From: Acidobacteriota bacterium
GTDB lineage: Bacteria; Acidobacteriota; Terriglobia; Acidiferrales; UBA7541
NCBI GenBank assembly: GCA_013289955.1
Contig: JABCYZ010000003.1
Location: 277,247-341,246, forward strand
Length of the DNA stretch: 64,000 nt
Direction of reading: 5' to 3'
Below are positions 8,291 to 16,638 of this stretch, in pieces. The translations under genes were made by a program, and so were the position numbers. Position 1 is the first letter of the stretch. Each line of letters starts with the position of its first letter. The notes under the pieces were generated by a model. It ran no database searches. It saw only the letters and a program-made list of their open reading frames with translations, and was not told the DNA's origin.

Positions 8291-9033
8291 TTATCTGGAA
8301 ACGGTGCCCCCATCAACTGGCAGGTCGATGCCAGTGATGAAACTGCTCTCGTCGGAAGCGAGGAATACGGCTGCCGACGCAAGCTCATCTGCTGTTCCAA
8401 GTCGTCCCATCGGGATCATCTTCTTGAAGTAATCGCTTGTACCCTCTTCAGATCCTTAGCGCCGACATGGACCATGGGCGTTTCCGTCGGTCCCGGACTG
8501 ATTACGTTCGCTCGAATGCCACGGCTGGCCAATTCCGCGGTCCAGGTCCGGACAAAGGAGATCAATGCTGCTTTCGTCGCCGAATACGCGCCGAAGGCCG
8601 GGATGCCCATTTGCCATGCGGCCGATCCAGACAGGATAATCGATGCATTGTCGGCAAGCAGCGGAAGCGCCTTCTGCACCGTAAAGTACGCTCCGCGTGC
8701 GTTCAGGTTAAAGTGCTTGTCATACGTTTCCGGCGTCGATTCTGCGAGTGAAACAGGATCTACGACGCCGGCATTTGCGAAGACGACATCGACATGTCCC
8801 TTTACCTTTCGTACCGTTTCGTAGAGACGATCAAGATCGTCTAGCTTCGAGACATCGCCCTGAACGGCCGTTACATTCTTCCCGATGACTGATACCGCCG
8901 CATCCAACTCCGCTTGACGACGCCCGGTGATAAACACATAGGCCCCTTCCTTCACGAAGCGCTTGGCCGTGGCCAGGCCGATTCCGCTATTGCCCCCAGT
9001 GATGACAGCTACCTTCCCATCAAGTGCGCCCAT
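8291..9033 (-). pseudogene. Short-chain dehydrogenase/reductase, frameshifted near its 3' end
   Basis: The main frame carries a classical SDR: TGGNSGIGLA cofactor loop, NAG motif (FANAGVV), catalytic Ser (ILSGSAAW) and YSATK active site, then ISPGPTETPM. It runs off near 8458 to an early stop at 8416. Homology continues in another frame as [20 protein letters not shown] and ends [11 protein letters not shown] at 8291, the normal C-terminus that builds the substrate pocket and tetramer interface. The start at 9033 has AGGAGG a few bases upstream. It is divergent from a TetR gene, its likely regulator. Confidence 0.75.
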
Positions 9034-9141
9034 TTTTTCCTCCTTTGACGACGGGCTCTGGTCCGTGCCATTATGGAACACTCATTACAGATGTCGGGCA
9101 AGGCGCATCGGTTACACGATTTTGCGCTCTAATATCTATGA
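9034..9141. promoter_or_regulatory. Divergent promoter region between SDR and TetR genes
   Basis: This 108-base gap must hold promoters for both genes. It contains the short palindrome CCATTATGG (9068-9076) and a CTCTAATAT stretch close to the TetR start that could be a -10 region. TetR-type repressors commonly bind such shared intergenic palindromes; this is inferred. Confidence 0.35.
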
Positions 9142-9762
9142 ATGGCGGCGAGCAAACGTATGAAAACAGGGAATGGAAAGACGGGACGACCGATCAGCTT
9201 TGATAAGGACGCGGCGCTCGAGGCTGCGATGCTGCTTTTTTGGGAACGGGGCTTTGAGGGCACCTCGATGGCCGATCTTACCCATGTGATGGGCCTCAGT
9301 CCCTCAAGCATCTATGCGGCTTTCGGCGACAAACAGGATCTGTTTGCGTTGGCGGCAAAGCGCTATCTGGAGTATCGAGCACAATATGCCGGGAGGGCGC
9401 TGGTGCAGCCGACCCTAGAGGGTGTCATACGTGCGCTTTTCGAGAACACGGTTGAGTTCCTGACCACTCCCGGTCATCCGCCAGCTTGCATGTCACTGGT
9501 GGGGGCGACGGGCTGCAGCGTGGACGCCACCCCCGCAAAGCAGCTCATGACCGAGATTCGGAAGCAGAATCAAGCTGCCATAAAATCGCGCCTTGTGAAG
9601 GCACGAAAGAGCGGGGAGTTGCCGAAGGAGATCAACATGGACGACTACACAAGGTATCTGTCGACGATTCTCGCCGGTCTATCCATCCAGGCAGCGAATG
9701 GTTCGACGAAGGCAGAACTCAAACGGACCGCAGAGATGGGGCTCCGCTACTTGGGTTATTAG
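9142..9762 (+). CDS. TetR/AcrR-family transcriptional regulator
   Basis: 206 residues. The N-terminal helix-turn-helix (residues ~20-65: ALEAAMLLFWERGFEGTSM, then GLSPSSIYAAFGDKQDLF) is typical TetR, including the SxxxxYxxFxxKxxL core. The C-terminal region (ENTVEFLTTPGHPPACMSLV) resembles YxaF/LmrA-type ligand domains, where a Cys sits after GHPPA-like sequence. It is divergent from the SDR gene and probably represses it in response to an electrophilic or hydrophobic ligand. The ATG at 9142 is used; an alternative ATG lies six codons downstream. Confidence 0.85.
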   Translation: MAASKRMKTGNGKTGRPISFDKDAALEAAMLLFWERGFEGTSMADLTHVMGLSPSSIYAAFGDKQDLFALAAKRYLEYRAQYAGRALVQPTLEGVIRALFENTVEFLTTPGHPPACMSLVGATGCSVDATPAKQLMTEIRKQNQAAIKSRLVKARKSGELPKEINMDDYTRYLSTILAGLSIQAANGSTKAELKRTAEMGLRYLGY

Positions 9763-9973
9763 AGTGTCTCCTGGTGACCTTCTGACTCTCGGCTCTCGCA
9801 ACTTGGTCGAAATGTCGCCTCTCTTCTGAGATGTGACTCTATAAACCGCAGGGAGAAATTTCTGTGTTCTTCCCGGATGACGGGCAATGCGGAAGTAATG
9901 GGAAGTAATCGGATTGCTTCCAGCTTGCCGACCACTCGAAAGTTGACCAGACCAATTAATTTAAGGGCGTGAA

Positions 9974-10579
9974 TCAGGAGTTTTGCGCAATACGAATCGG
10001 GGCTGGCGGTACCACGAGCTCGACAAGTCCGGTGGCCACGTCGTAGACGAGGCCTGATATGAGCCAAGAGCCCGGCAATGCGGGAATCGCCCGGAGCGCA
10101 GCAACGTCGAAGGCGACTGCCGCCCGAGGATCAGTGACCGCTTTTGTCTTGAGTTCGCCTTCCGGTATTTGAAAATAGTGCGCCAGCTTGGCGGGGTCGC
10201 CGACAAGGCGAGTGATGCCGCAATCGGTGTGCTGAAGTACGATGATGTGAAACTCACCGCCGCCTCCAGGAATCTCTCCGGCAACTTCACCGATTCGCCC
10301 GAGTAGTCCCAACTCTTCCAACAGCCCCGGCGTGATTCGACCGCCGATATTGCGCATCACGACGGCCTCGCCCGGTTTGATTCCAAGTATGTCGGCAGGA
10401 TCTACACGCATATCCGCGCAACCGATGACGATCGCCTTTACATTTGGCAGCGCCCTCGGAAGCGAAGGCATGAGTGTGCCGTCAGCAGACTGCCGAGCAG
10501 CAAATTCTTTGTTACGTTGCAACATGTGGTCGAGATTGTTCAGCTCGCTGGCTCGCTGTGTAGCACTCGATTGGGTCAT
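9974..10579 (-). CDS. Beta-class carbonic anhydrase
   Basis: About 201 residues. Catalyses reversible hydration of CO2 to bicarbonate in the cytoplasm. The zinc and catalytic residues are in place: Cys54-x-Asp56-x-Arg58 (CADMR) and His117-x2-Cys120 (HTDC). The MRNIGGRITP segment is also conserved in the family. The start at 10579 follows GGGAGG; a longer frame (10597) adds six residues. It stands alone, without bicarbonate transporter or carbon-fixation genes next to it. Confidence 0.9.
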   Translation of the reverse strand: MTQSSATQRASELNNLDHMLQRNKEFAARQSADGTLMPSLPRALPNVKAIVIGCADMRVDPADILGIKPGEAVVMRNIGGRITPGLLEELGLLGRIGEVAGEIPGGGGEFHIIVLQHTDCGITRLVGDPAKLAHYFQIPEGELKTKAVTDPRAAVAFDVAALRAIPALPGSWLISGLVYDVATGLVELVVPPAPIRIAQNS

Positions 10580-10736
10580 GGTGTCCTCCCTTTTCAAATA
10601 GATTCCGCAGCATTAGAGTCCGGTACATTGGCTTGTGGGACGTGATTGAGCGCTATGGCCTAAATTAGTGGATTACGGGCAAACCGGAAGTAACGCCTCC
10701 GGGTTGTCACATTGCTCCCCATGAACGCGCTTCTCT

Positions 10737-11402
10737 TCAGAATTTCAATGGATTGAAGTTCGTTCCTTTGTCGAAGTAATCAACACTTTCGATTTTTTTG
10801 AGCCACAAGGATGCTCTGAGTGTTACCGGCAGCAAGAGAAGCTCCACACTGACTTTTGTAGAGCTTGCAACCAGAATGCTTTTTGTTAAGACGCCTGGCG
10901 GTATCATCCTCCACAAACCGAAAATGTAGAAGACGGCGGTATTCACCAATTGTGCGCATAAGGTCGAGGTCACGAAACGTGCCGATATATATCGTCCGTT
11001 AGTCCATACCTTCATTTTTGCCAGGACATAATTGTTGGCAATGTCGCCAGCAAACATCGCGAGAGTGCCAAATAACACCAAGCGAGGGGCTGCGGATAGC
11101 ACGTCAACGTAGGATTGATTGTTGGTCATAACCGCGGAGGGCGGATAAACAATGACAAACTCGAAAATTACAATCGCCAAGAGCTGCGCTAAGATGCAGT
11201 ACCACAAGACGCGTCGCGCGATCGCATACCCATAAACTTCGGTCAGGATATCGGAAAAAATATAGACAAAAGGAAAGTAGTAGATGGAAATCGAGAGGGG
11301 AATTCCCATGACGTCTATCAGCTTGCCAGCAGTGGGAATGCAAATGATGGCGAAGAAGACGCTCCAAAGAACGATGTGGTTCAGAAATTTATAATTCTGC
11401 AT
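10737..11402 (-). CDS. yhhQ: YhhQ-family queuosine precursor transporter
   Basis: About 221 residues with six or so hydrophobic segments and the conserved FPFVYIFSDILTEVYGY block that marks the queuosine precursor (preQ0/preQ1) transporter family, followed by MFAGDIANNYVLAKMK and a late FVTSTLCAQLVNTAVF segment. It would import the precursor used to modify tRNA wobble positions. No queuosine-synthesis gene adjoins it. I place the start at 11402 (MQNYKFLNH); nine extra codons are possible upstream. Confidence 0.8.
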   Translation of the reverse strand: MQNYKFLNHIVLWSVFFAIICIPTAGKLIDVMGIPLSISIYYFPFVYIFSDILTEVYGYAIARRVLWYCILAQLLAIVIFEFVIVYPPSAVMTNNQSYVDVLSAAPRLVLFGTLAMFAGDIANNYVLAKMKVWTNGRYISARFVTSTLCAQLVNTAVFYIFGLWRMIPPGVLTKSILVASSTKVSVELLLLPVTLRASLWLKKIESVDYFDKGTNFNPLKF

Positions 11403-11436
11403 CCCTGACCCTCGCTTCGCCTCTGTCATCGAAATT

Positions 11437-11484
11437 ATTCCAAATATGGAAATCTAATTTCCGGCTTTGCCATCTAGTGCGAGT
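11437..11484 (+). promoter_or_regulatory. Shared promoter element A, upstream of the metallo-hydrolase gene
   Basis: Begins with the palindrome TTCCAAATATGGAA (11438-11451) and continues ATTTCCGGCTTTGCC then CTAGTGCGAG. It aligns along its length with 13614-13661. The two copies sit upstream of outward genes on both sides of the lysR gene, which suggests one regulator, possibly this LysR, controls both. Confidence 0.4.
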
Positions 11485-11533
11485 CCGGCAGTTCCCCTAG
11501 TGTGCGCTAGGCGTAACGCAAGGAGAATCAGAA

Positions 11534-12592
11534 ATGAGAATGTTGCCACTTCTGCTCATGTTCGCTGCCGCTCTGGGTAGTCAAGCCTCATTCGCACAAG
11601 AGTCGCAACCTACTGCGAAACAGCCTTCGGCACTGGCTGGTACCGATTCACCGGAGGCGTTGCGCGAACACGTTCCTGTGCTGCCTGCGGTAAGGGCGAA
11701 ATACTGGAAAATCGATCCTGCAGTCGGATACGGGATGAAGGATTTCGGAAACGGCGTTTACGCGCTTTCCGATAATGGCTGGCAATCGGCGTTCCTTGTG
11801 ACCGACGCGGGCGTCATCGTTTTCGATGCGCCGGCGAGCTATGGCAAACACATTCCGGAAGCCGTTGCTAAGGTCACAAACAAGCCGATCAAGATGTTGG
11901 TCTATTCCCACATTCACAAAGATCACATTGGAGGCTCCGAAGCGTTTAAGAACATCCCTGGCTTGCAGGTCATCGCCCTCGACACCGTCAGCGACTTCCT
12001 TAAAGAAATAAACGATCCGAATCGCCTGATCCCCACGGTCACGTTCAATTCCGCGAAGACGATCAAGATGGGCGGCAAGACCGTGGAACTCACGCGGCAT
12101 AACTACCACTCCAACGAAGGCGATCTTTTCATCTATGTGCCTGAGGCAAAATTCTTGATGGCTGTAGACTCCGTGACGTCGGGATACGTACCGTTTCAGG
12201 ACTTCGATCTGTCGACCAACTTCCACCAATATTTGAAGATGTTCGACGAAATCCTCGCCTACAAATTCGACAACTTTATCGGCGGCCACCTCACCGATAC
12301 CGGGACGCCGAAGGATGTCGAGGTCACTAAGGAATACACGAACGACGTGTATCAGACCGTCAAACGAATTCACAACGGCTTAAATGAAAGGGCCTTCGAT
12401 GCCGAGATTGCCAAGACGATCGGTCCCGACAACGAGTTCCTGATATTCAAGGCTTTGCTGGATAAGGTGACGAGAGATTCTGTTGCTGAGCTTGAGCCTC
12501 GCTGGATCAATCGCCTGGCCGGCGTGGATGTTTGGTTGCCAAGCCATGTGCGCGCTGCCCTAATATACGTCCGTTGGGACGATAAGGAATGA
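11534..12592 (+). CDS. Exported metallo-beta-lactamase-fold hydrolase
   Basis: 352 residues with a Sec signal peptide (MRMLPLLLMFAAALGSQASFA). The zinc site is the His126-x-His128-x-Asp130-His131 motif in YSHIHKDHIGG, with later ligands in the RHNYHSNEGD, AVDSVTSG and GGHLTD segments. It therefore belongs to periplasmic MBL-fold hydrolases, a superfamily covering lactonases, beta-lactamases and alkylsulfatase relatives. The specific substrate cannot be read from sequence. AAGGAGAA lies just before the start. It shares a promoter element with the downstream detoxification operon across the lysR gene. Confidence 0.8.
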   Translation: MRMLPLLLMFAAALGSQASFAQESQPTAKQPSALAGTDSPEALREHVPVLPAVRAKYWKIDPAVGYGMKDFGNGVYALSDNGWQSAFLVTDAGVIVFDAPASYGKHIPEAVAKVTNKPIKMLVYSHIHKDHIGGSEAFKNIPGLQVIALDTVSDFLKEINDPNRLIPTVTFNSAKTIKMGGKTVELTRHNYHSNEGDLFIYVPEAKFLMAVDSVTSGYVPFQDFDLSTNFHQYLKMFDEILAYKFDNFIGGHLTDTGTPKDVEVTKEYTNDVYQTVKRIHNGLNERAFDAEIAKTIGPDNEFLIFKALLDKVTRDSVAELEPRWINRLAGVDVWLPSHVRAALIYVRWDDKE

Positions 12593-12600
12593 AGAGCTCC

Positions 12601-13515
12601 TCAGGAGGGCAGCGAAGGAAATAGCGTCGGCGCCATTTGGGCAGCGAACTCCTTGAACACGCGCACGGGCCGCGTAAGGTAACGATTCCCCACATGGACC
12701 ACCCAGAGGTGAAAGACGGTGAAGTGCCATTTCTGCATCACTTCAACGAGCCGTCCGTCGCGCAACAACTCAGGCTGAACCAGCGGAGGAAGGTCGCCAA
12801 TTCCGGTGCCCGCAAGCAGCGCAGTCGCAAGGCCTGCATAGTCGTTCATCGCCAGGAAAGGCTGGAACACCAGCGTTTCCTTTTTCTTCCCGTTCGCTCG
12901 AACAAAGTTCCACGTTTTTGTCGGCGTCCAAAACGAGAAAGCGAGAAGCCTGTGTTCCAGTAAGTCTTGTGGTTTTTGGGGCCGCTTGCACTTTGCCAGA
13001 TAGCTCGGACTCGCCACGAGTTGGTGACGGTAGGTCAGGATTCTGCGCGCGACGAGCGACGAATCTTTGAGTTGTTCTCCAACCTTGAACGCCAGGTCGA
13101 CGCCCTCGACGATTTGATCCACAATCCGGTCCGTGATGAAGACCTGCACCCGGACATTCGGGTACGATGCCTGGAATGCGCCGATGAGTGGGGCTAGCAA
13201 CGAGTCGGAGATGCTGGGTGGCGCAGAAAGCCGCAATTCGCCGGAGACGTTCGAAAGGTGGTTCGAAGCGATGTTGTCGACCGCTTCGTTGAGTTCAACG
13301 GTGTGGCGAGCGTGTTCGAGAACTTCGGACCCCACGTCCGTCAGCCGAAGGCTGCGCGTCGAACGTTCGAGCAAGCGTACCCCGAGTTCGTCCTCAAGGT
13401 CAGCAACACGGCGGCTGACGGTTGAGGTCGGCATTTTCAAGAGTCGCGCCGCCTCCGAAAAGCTTTTCGCCTCGACTACTTTGGCGAAAATCATGAGGGA
13501 ATTCAGGTCTGTCAT
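12601..13515 (-). CDS. LysR-family transcriptional regulator
   Basis: About 304 residues from MTDLNSLM. The N-terminal winged helix (residues 1-60) has the typical FAKVVEAKSFSEAARLLKMP and SRRVADLEDELGVRLLER segments; the rest is the periplasmic-binding-like effector domain (SAPPSISDSLLAPLIGAF, then VDLAFKVGE). Of the CrgA/AphB-like subgroup. It converges on the metallo-hydrolase gene and is divergent from the NTF2-like operon, where a LysR autoregulator would normally bind. A candidate shared site lies at 13614-13661. Confidence 0.9.
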   Translation of the reverse strand: MTDLNSLMIFAKVVEAKSFSEAARLLKMPTSTVSRRVADLEDELGVRLLERSTRSLRLTDVGSEVLEHARHTVELNEAVDNIASNHLSNVSGELRLSAPPSISDSLLAPLIGAFQASYPNVRVQVFITDRIVDQIVEGVDLAFKVGEQLKDSSLVARRILTYRHQLVASPSYLAKCKRPQKPQDLLEHRLLAFSFWTPTKTWNFVRANGKKKETLVFQPFLAMNDYAGLATALLAGTGIGDLPPLVQPELLRDGRLVEVMQKWHFTVFHLWVVHVGNRYLTRPVRVFKEFAAQMAPTLFPSLPS

Positions 13516-13613
13516 CAGGCGATGCACACCTCGGATAGTCACCTAACGCTAAAGGCCCGAAGAACTTCACCGAACATAGTACGACCACTCGGATGCGCGG
13601 TTCCGCAAAGATT

Positions 13614-13661
13614 ATCCCAAATTCGGAAAATACATTTGCTGTTTCGCCCGCTAGACGAACG
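13614..13661 (+). promoter_or_regulatory. Shared promoter element B, upstream of the six-gene redox operon
   Basis: ATCCCAAATTCGGAAAAT then ATTTGCTGTTTCGCC and GCTAGACGA, matching element A at 11437-11484 in order and spacing. Located about 55-100 bases before the operon start, where a promoter or LysR site is expected. Confidence 0.4.
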
Positions 13662-13714
13662 GGCGTGATCCAACTAGATTTCGCGTGGAGACGCCACCCA
13701 AAAGGACCGCAATC

Positions 13715-14113
13715 GTGAATGCAAACGAGAAGGCCGTTGCTGAAGTCCTTTCTAAGTATCAAGACGCGCTGAATAAATCTGATACCGATGCTGTGATGAA
13801 ACTCTATGCATTCGACGCCGTGTTTATGCCGCAGAACAGCCCTTGGAGAGTCGGTACCGACGAGGTTCGCGGGGCCTATGACGCGGTCTTCCAAACCATC
13901 AAGCTGACCGTCAAGTTCAACGTAGCCGAAGTCGTAGAGATAGCACCGAATTGGGTATTCGCGCGCTCCAATTCGGCCGGGACCGTGAAGGTTCATGCGA
14001 CGGGTGCCGGGGGTCCGGAGGCCAATCAGGAACTTTTCCTGTTTCAGAAAATCGATGGGGCCTGGAAGATCGCGCGCTACTGCTTTTCCACAACCAACCC
14101 GGTACGTGCATAG
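13715..14113 (+). CDS. SnoaL/NTF2-like small protein
   Basis: About 132 residues with the NTF2-like cone fold pattern: VLSKYQDALNKSDTDAVMKLYAFDAVFMP, then a beta-rich C-terminal half ending ELFLFQKIDGAWKIARYCFS. Members of this SgcJ/EcaC-type group bind small hydrophobic molecules or act as isomerases or cyclases. I favour the GTG at 13715, which has AAAGGA upstream; a GTG at 13685 gives ten more residues. It opens a tightly spaced operon of redox genes, with an 18-base gap to the next gene. Confidence 0.75.
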   Translation: MNANEKAVAEVLSKYQDALNKSDTDAVMKLYAFDAVFMPQNSPWRVGTDEVRGAYDAVFQTIKLTVKFNVAEVVEIAPNWVFARSNSAGTVKVHATGAGGPEANQELFLFQKIDGAWKIARYCFSTTNPVRA

Positions 14114-14131
14114 GGACCAAGAGGACGAACC

Positions 14132-15109
14132 ATGGCCACGATGAAAGCCGCTGTAATTCACGAGCCTGGTGGGCCTGAGGTTCTCAAAATTGAAAGCATT
14201 CCGGTCCCCACAGCGAAGAGCGGCGAAGTTTTGATTCGTGTGAAGGCATTCGGGCTCAACCGGTCCGAGTTGTTTACCCGGCAGGGCCATTCGCCCAATG
14301 TCAAATTTCCGCGCGTCTTGGGTATTGAGGCGGTCGGTGTTGTCGAAGCAGCGCCCGGAGGCGAGTTTCGCAAGGGCGAAATCGTCGCGACGGCGATGGG
14401 CGGATTGGGACGGGAATTTGACGGCGGCTACGCCGAATACACGTGTGTGCCCGCGAAACAGGTGCAGGTCATCAAGACCGAACTTCCGTGGGAGACCCTC
14501 GGAGCCATCCCCGAGATGCTGCAGACGGCTTGGGGTTCGCTCTTCAAGTCGCTGCGGCTTGACAAAGAAGAGCGACTGCTAATCCGAGGCGGCACAACTT
14601 CGGTTGGCTTGGCGGCCGCTGCCATCGGCAGGAAGCATGGTGCCTTTGTCGCGGCGACGACCAGAAACCCCGACCGGGAAAACCTGCTGCGTGCCAGTGG
14701 TGTCGATCAGGTGTTCATCGACACTGGCTCAATCGCTCAACAGGTCATGGAAGTCTGCGCGAACGGCGTCGATAAAGTGCTCGAACTGGTTGGTACAACG
14801 ACCCTGAAGGACTCGCTTCGCTGCGCCAAACAGCGTGGCATCGTGTGCATGACCGGAATCGTCAGCAACAAGTGGTCCTTCGAGAATTTCGCTCCGATGG
14901 AGGCGATACCGACAGCGGTCAGCCTGACGACGTATGCAGGTGAATCGGAAGATTTCATGCGGATGCCTCTTGAGGATCTTATTGAGCAGATTGCAGCGGG
15001 CACGCTGCGCCTCCAGATTGGCAAGACCTTTCACCTGGACGAAATCGTTGAGGCGCATCGCTGCATGGAGGAAAATAAAGCGGGTGGAAAAATCGTGGTG
15101 TTGACTTAA
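14132..15109 (+). CDS. MDR-family NADPH:quinone reductase-like oxidoreductase
   Basis: 325 residues of the medium-chain dehydrogenase/reductase superfamily. It has the N-terminal GroES-like domain (GPEVLKIESIPVP, GLNRSELFTRQG, LGIEAVGVVE) and an NAD(P)-binding domain with the glycine loop GGTTSVGLAAAAIG. The zinc-ligand residues of alcohol dehydrogenases are absent, placing it with quinone reductases and enoyl reductases that reduce alkenals or quinones with NADPH. Second gene of the operon. Confidence 0.8.
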   Translation: MATMKAAVIHEPGGPEVLKIESIPVPTAKSGEVLIRVKAFGLNRSELFTRQGHSPNVKFPRVLGIEAVGVVEAAPGGEFRKGEIVATAMGGLGREFDGGYAEYTCVPAKQVQVIKTELPWETLGAIPEMLQTAWGSLFKSLRLDKEERLLIRGGTTSVGLAAAAIGRKHGAFVAATTRNPDRENLLRASGVDQVFIDTGSIAQQVMEVCANGVDKVLELVGTTTLKDSLRCAKQRGIVCMTGIVSNKWSFENFAPMEAIPTAVSLTTYAGESEDFMRMPLEDLIEQIAAGTLRLQIGKTFHLDEIVEAHRCMEENKAGGKIVVLT

Positions 15110-15142
15110 GCGGCACCCGGAGAGTCTCCGCTCGAAGAACGG

Positions 15143-15586
15143 ATGGTCATGATGTCCCCATCGGATCAGGGTGCTGAACTGAAGTTTGTGGTTACGAATA
15201 CCCTCATAGTTCGAGACATACAGCGCTCAGTCGCGTTCTATCGCGACGTCCTCGGCGCTACGGTGCTGCGCGAAGGACAGCCGACGTTTCTGCGGCTCAG
15301 GAACATTTGGCTTACTATCAACAGTGGTGGCGGCCCGACCGACGACAAGCCTGAAGTCGTGGCTTCACCGCCGCACGATCCAAAGGTTCTAAGCATCTTT
15401 CTGAACCTTCGCGTGACGGATATCTGGCGCTACTACGACCTTTGGTCTTCGCGGGGCGCGAAATTCATCACAGAACCTAAAGTCCATGCAACGGAATTGC
15501 GATGCTACATGCGCGACCCGGACGGATACCTTATTGAGGTGGGACAAACAACCATGACCACGGGTCCCCTGGACTTGTACGCATAA
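15143..15586 (+). CDS. VOC-superfamily (glyoxalase/dioxygenase-like) protein
   Basis: 147 residues built as two beta-alpha-beta-beta-beta modules. IVRDIQRSVAFYRDVLGATV opens the first, and LRCYMRDPDGYLIEVGQ closes the second, with the metal-ligand-type Glu. VOC proteins include glyoxalase I, glutathione and bacillithiol transferases and ring-cleaving dioxygenases. In this operon, between two quinone reductases, a role in detoxifying electrophiles is plausible but unproven. Confidence 0.8.
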   Translation: MVMMSPSDQGAELKFVVTNTLIVRDIQRSVAFYRDVLGATVLREGQPTFLRLRNIWLTINSGGGPTDDKPEVVASPPHDPKVLSIFLNLRVTDIWRYYDLWSSRGAKFITEPKVHATELRCYMRDPDGYLIEVGQTTMTTGPLDLYA

Positions 15587-15623
15587 CTCTCTGAGACATG
15601 TTCTGAAGTTGTGAGGGACTTCA

Positions 15624-16598
15624 ATGAAGGCAGCATGGTACGAAAAGCAGGGGCCAGCTCGCGAAGTGCTCGTGGTTGGCGAGATGCCGGACCCGATTCC
15701 GGCGGCCGGTGAAGTTCGCATTCGCATTGCTGTTTCCGGCATCAATCCCGGCGATATCAAGAAGCGCGAGGACGCCTTTCGCTACGGCATGCCGTATCCT
15801 CGTGTGATTCCGCACAGTGATGGCGCCGGCCGCGTGGATCAGGTTGGCGCAGGTGTTCCCTCGGAATGGATGGGCCGTTCCGTCTGGTGTTACGGAGCTC
15901 AGTCCTATCGTCCGTTTGGCACGGCCGCCGAGTTTACGGTGGTGCCCGTGGATCAGATTGCTCGACTCCCGGAAAGCGCGGCGATGGAGCAAGGCGCTGG
16001 TCTTGGCATACCCGGTATCACGGCCCATCGAGCTGTTCATGTTACAGGTTCTCTGAATGGACGCACCGTATTGGTGCAAGGAGCGGCAGGTTCGGTGGGG
16101 ATCTGCGCAGTCCAACTCGCGCGTCGCGCGGGAGCGCGAGTGATCGGAACGGTGAGGTCGTCGTTGGACGAAGCTACCGCAAAGAGCGCCGGCGCCCACG
16201 AAGTGCTTGTCAGCGATAAGGAACTGACTTCGCGCGTGAGAGCCCTGGCTCCCGACGATATCGATCACATCGTCGAAGTGGCGTTTGGGGCCAACATCGA
16301 AACGGATGTCGAACTTCTGAAGGTGGGCGGTTCGATCGCGAGCTATGCGACCGACAACGCCGCTCCGAAGATTCCCGTCTGGCAAATGATATTTAAGAAC
16401 ATTCGGCTGTTCTTTCTCGGGAGTGACGATTTCCCGAAGGAAGCGAAATTGCAAGCAGCCAAGGATTTAAATGCTGCCCTTGAGGCAGGGTGGCCAGGCT
16501 TCGAGATTGGCGAACGAATCCCGCTCGGAGACATCGCTCGCGCGCACGAGCTTGTGGAACACCCCGTGCGGCCCGGGCGGGTTGTCGTTGTGCTTTGA
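15624..16598 (+). CDS. MDR-family NADPH:quinone reductase
   Basis: 324 residues, a second zinc-free medium-chain reductase. The N-terminal domain has ISGINPGDIKKRE-type sequence (GINPGDIK) and the nucleotide domain carries VQGAAGSVGICAVQLARRAGARVIGT, the AxxGxxG signature of quinone oxidoreductases. Only distantly similar to the MDR gene two positions upstream, so it is unlikely to be a recent duplication. Cytosolic; probably two-electron reduction of quinones or enones. Confidence 0.85.
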   Translation: MKAAWYEKQGPAREVLVVGEMPDPIPAAGEVRIRIAVSGINPGDIKKREDAFRYGMPYPRVIPHSDGAGRVDQVGAGVPSEWMGRSVWCYGAQSYRPFGTAAEFTVVPVDQIARLPESAAMEQGAGLGIPGITAHRAVHVTGSLNGRTVLVQGAAGSVGICAVQLARRAGARVIGTVRSSLDEATAKSAGAHEVLVSDKELTSRVRALAPDDIDHIVEVAFGANIETDVELLKVGGSIASYATDNAAPKIPVWQMIFKNIRLFFLGSDDFPKEAKLQAAKDLNAALEAGWPGFEIGERIPLGDIARAHELVEHPVRPGRVVVVL

Positions 16599-16638
16599 GT
16601 ATCTGCAGACTACAACGGTGAGTTAGGTCAGATGACAA

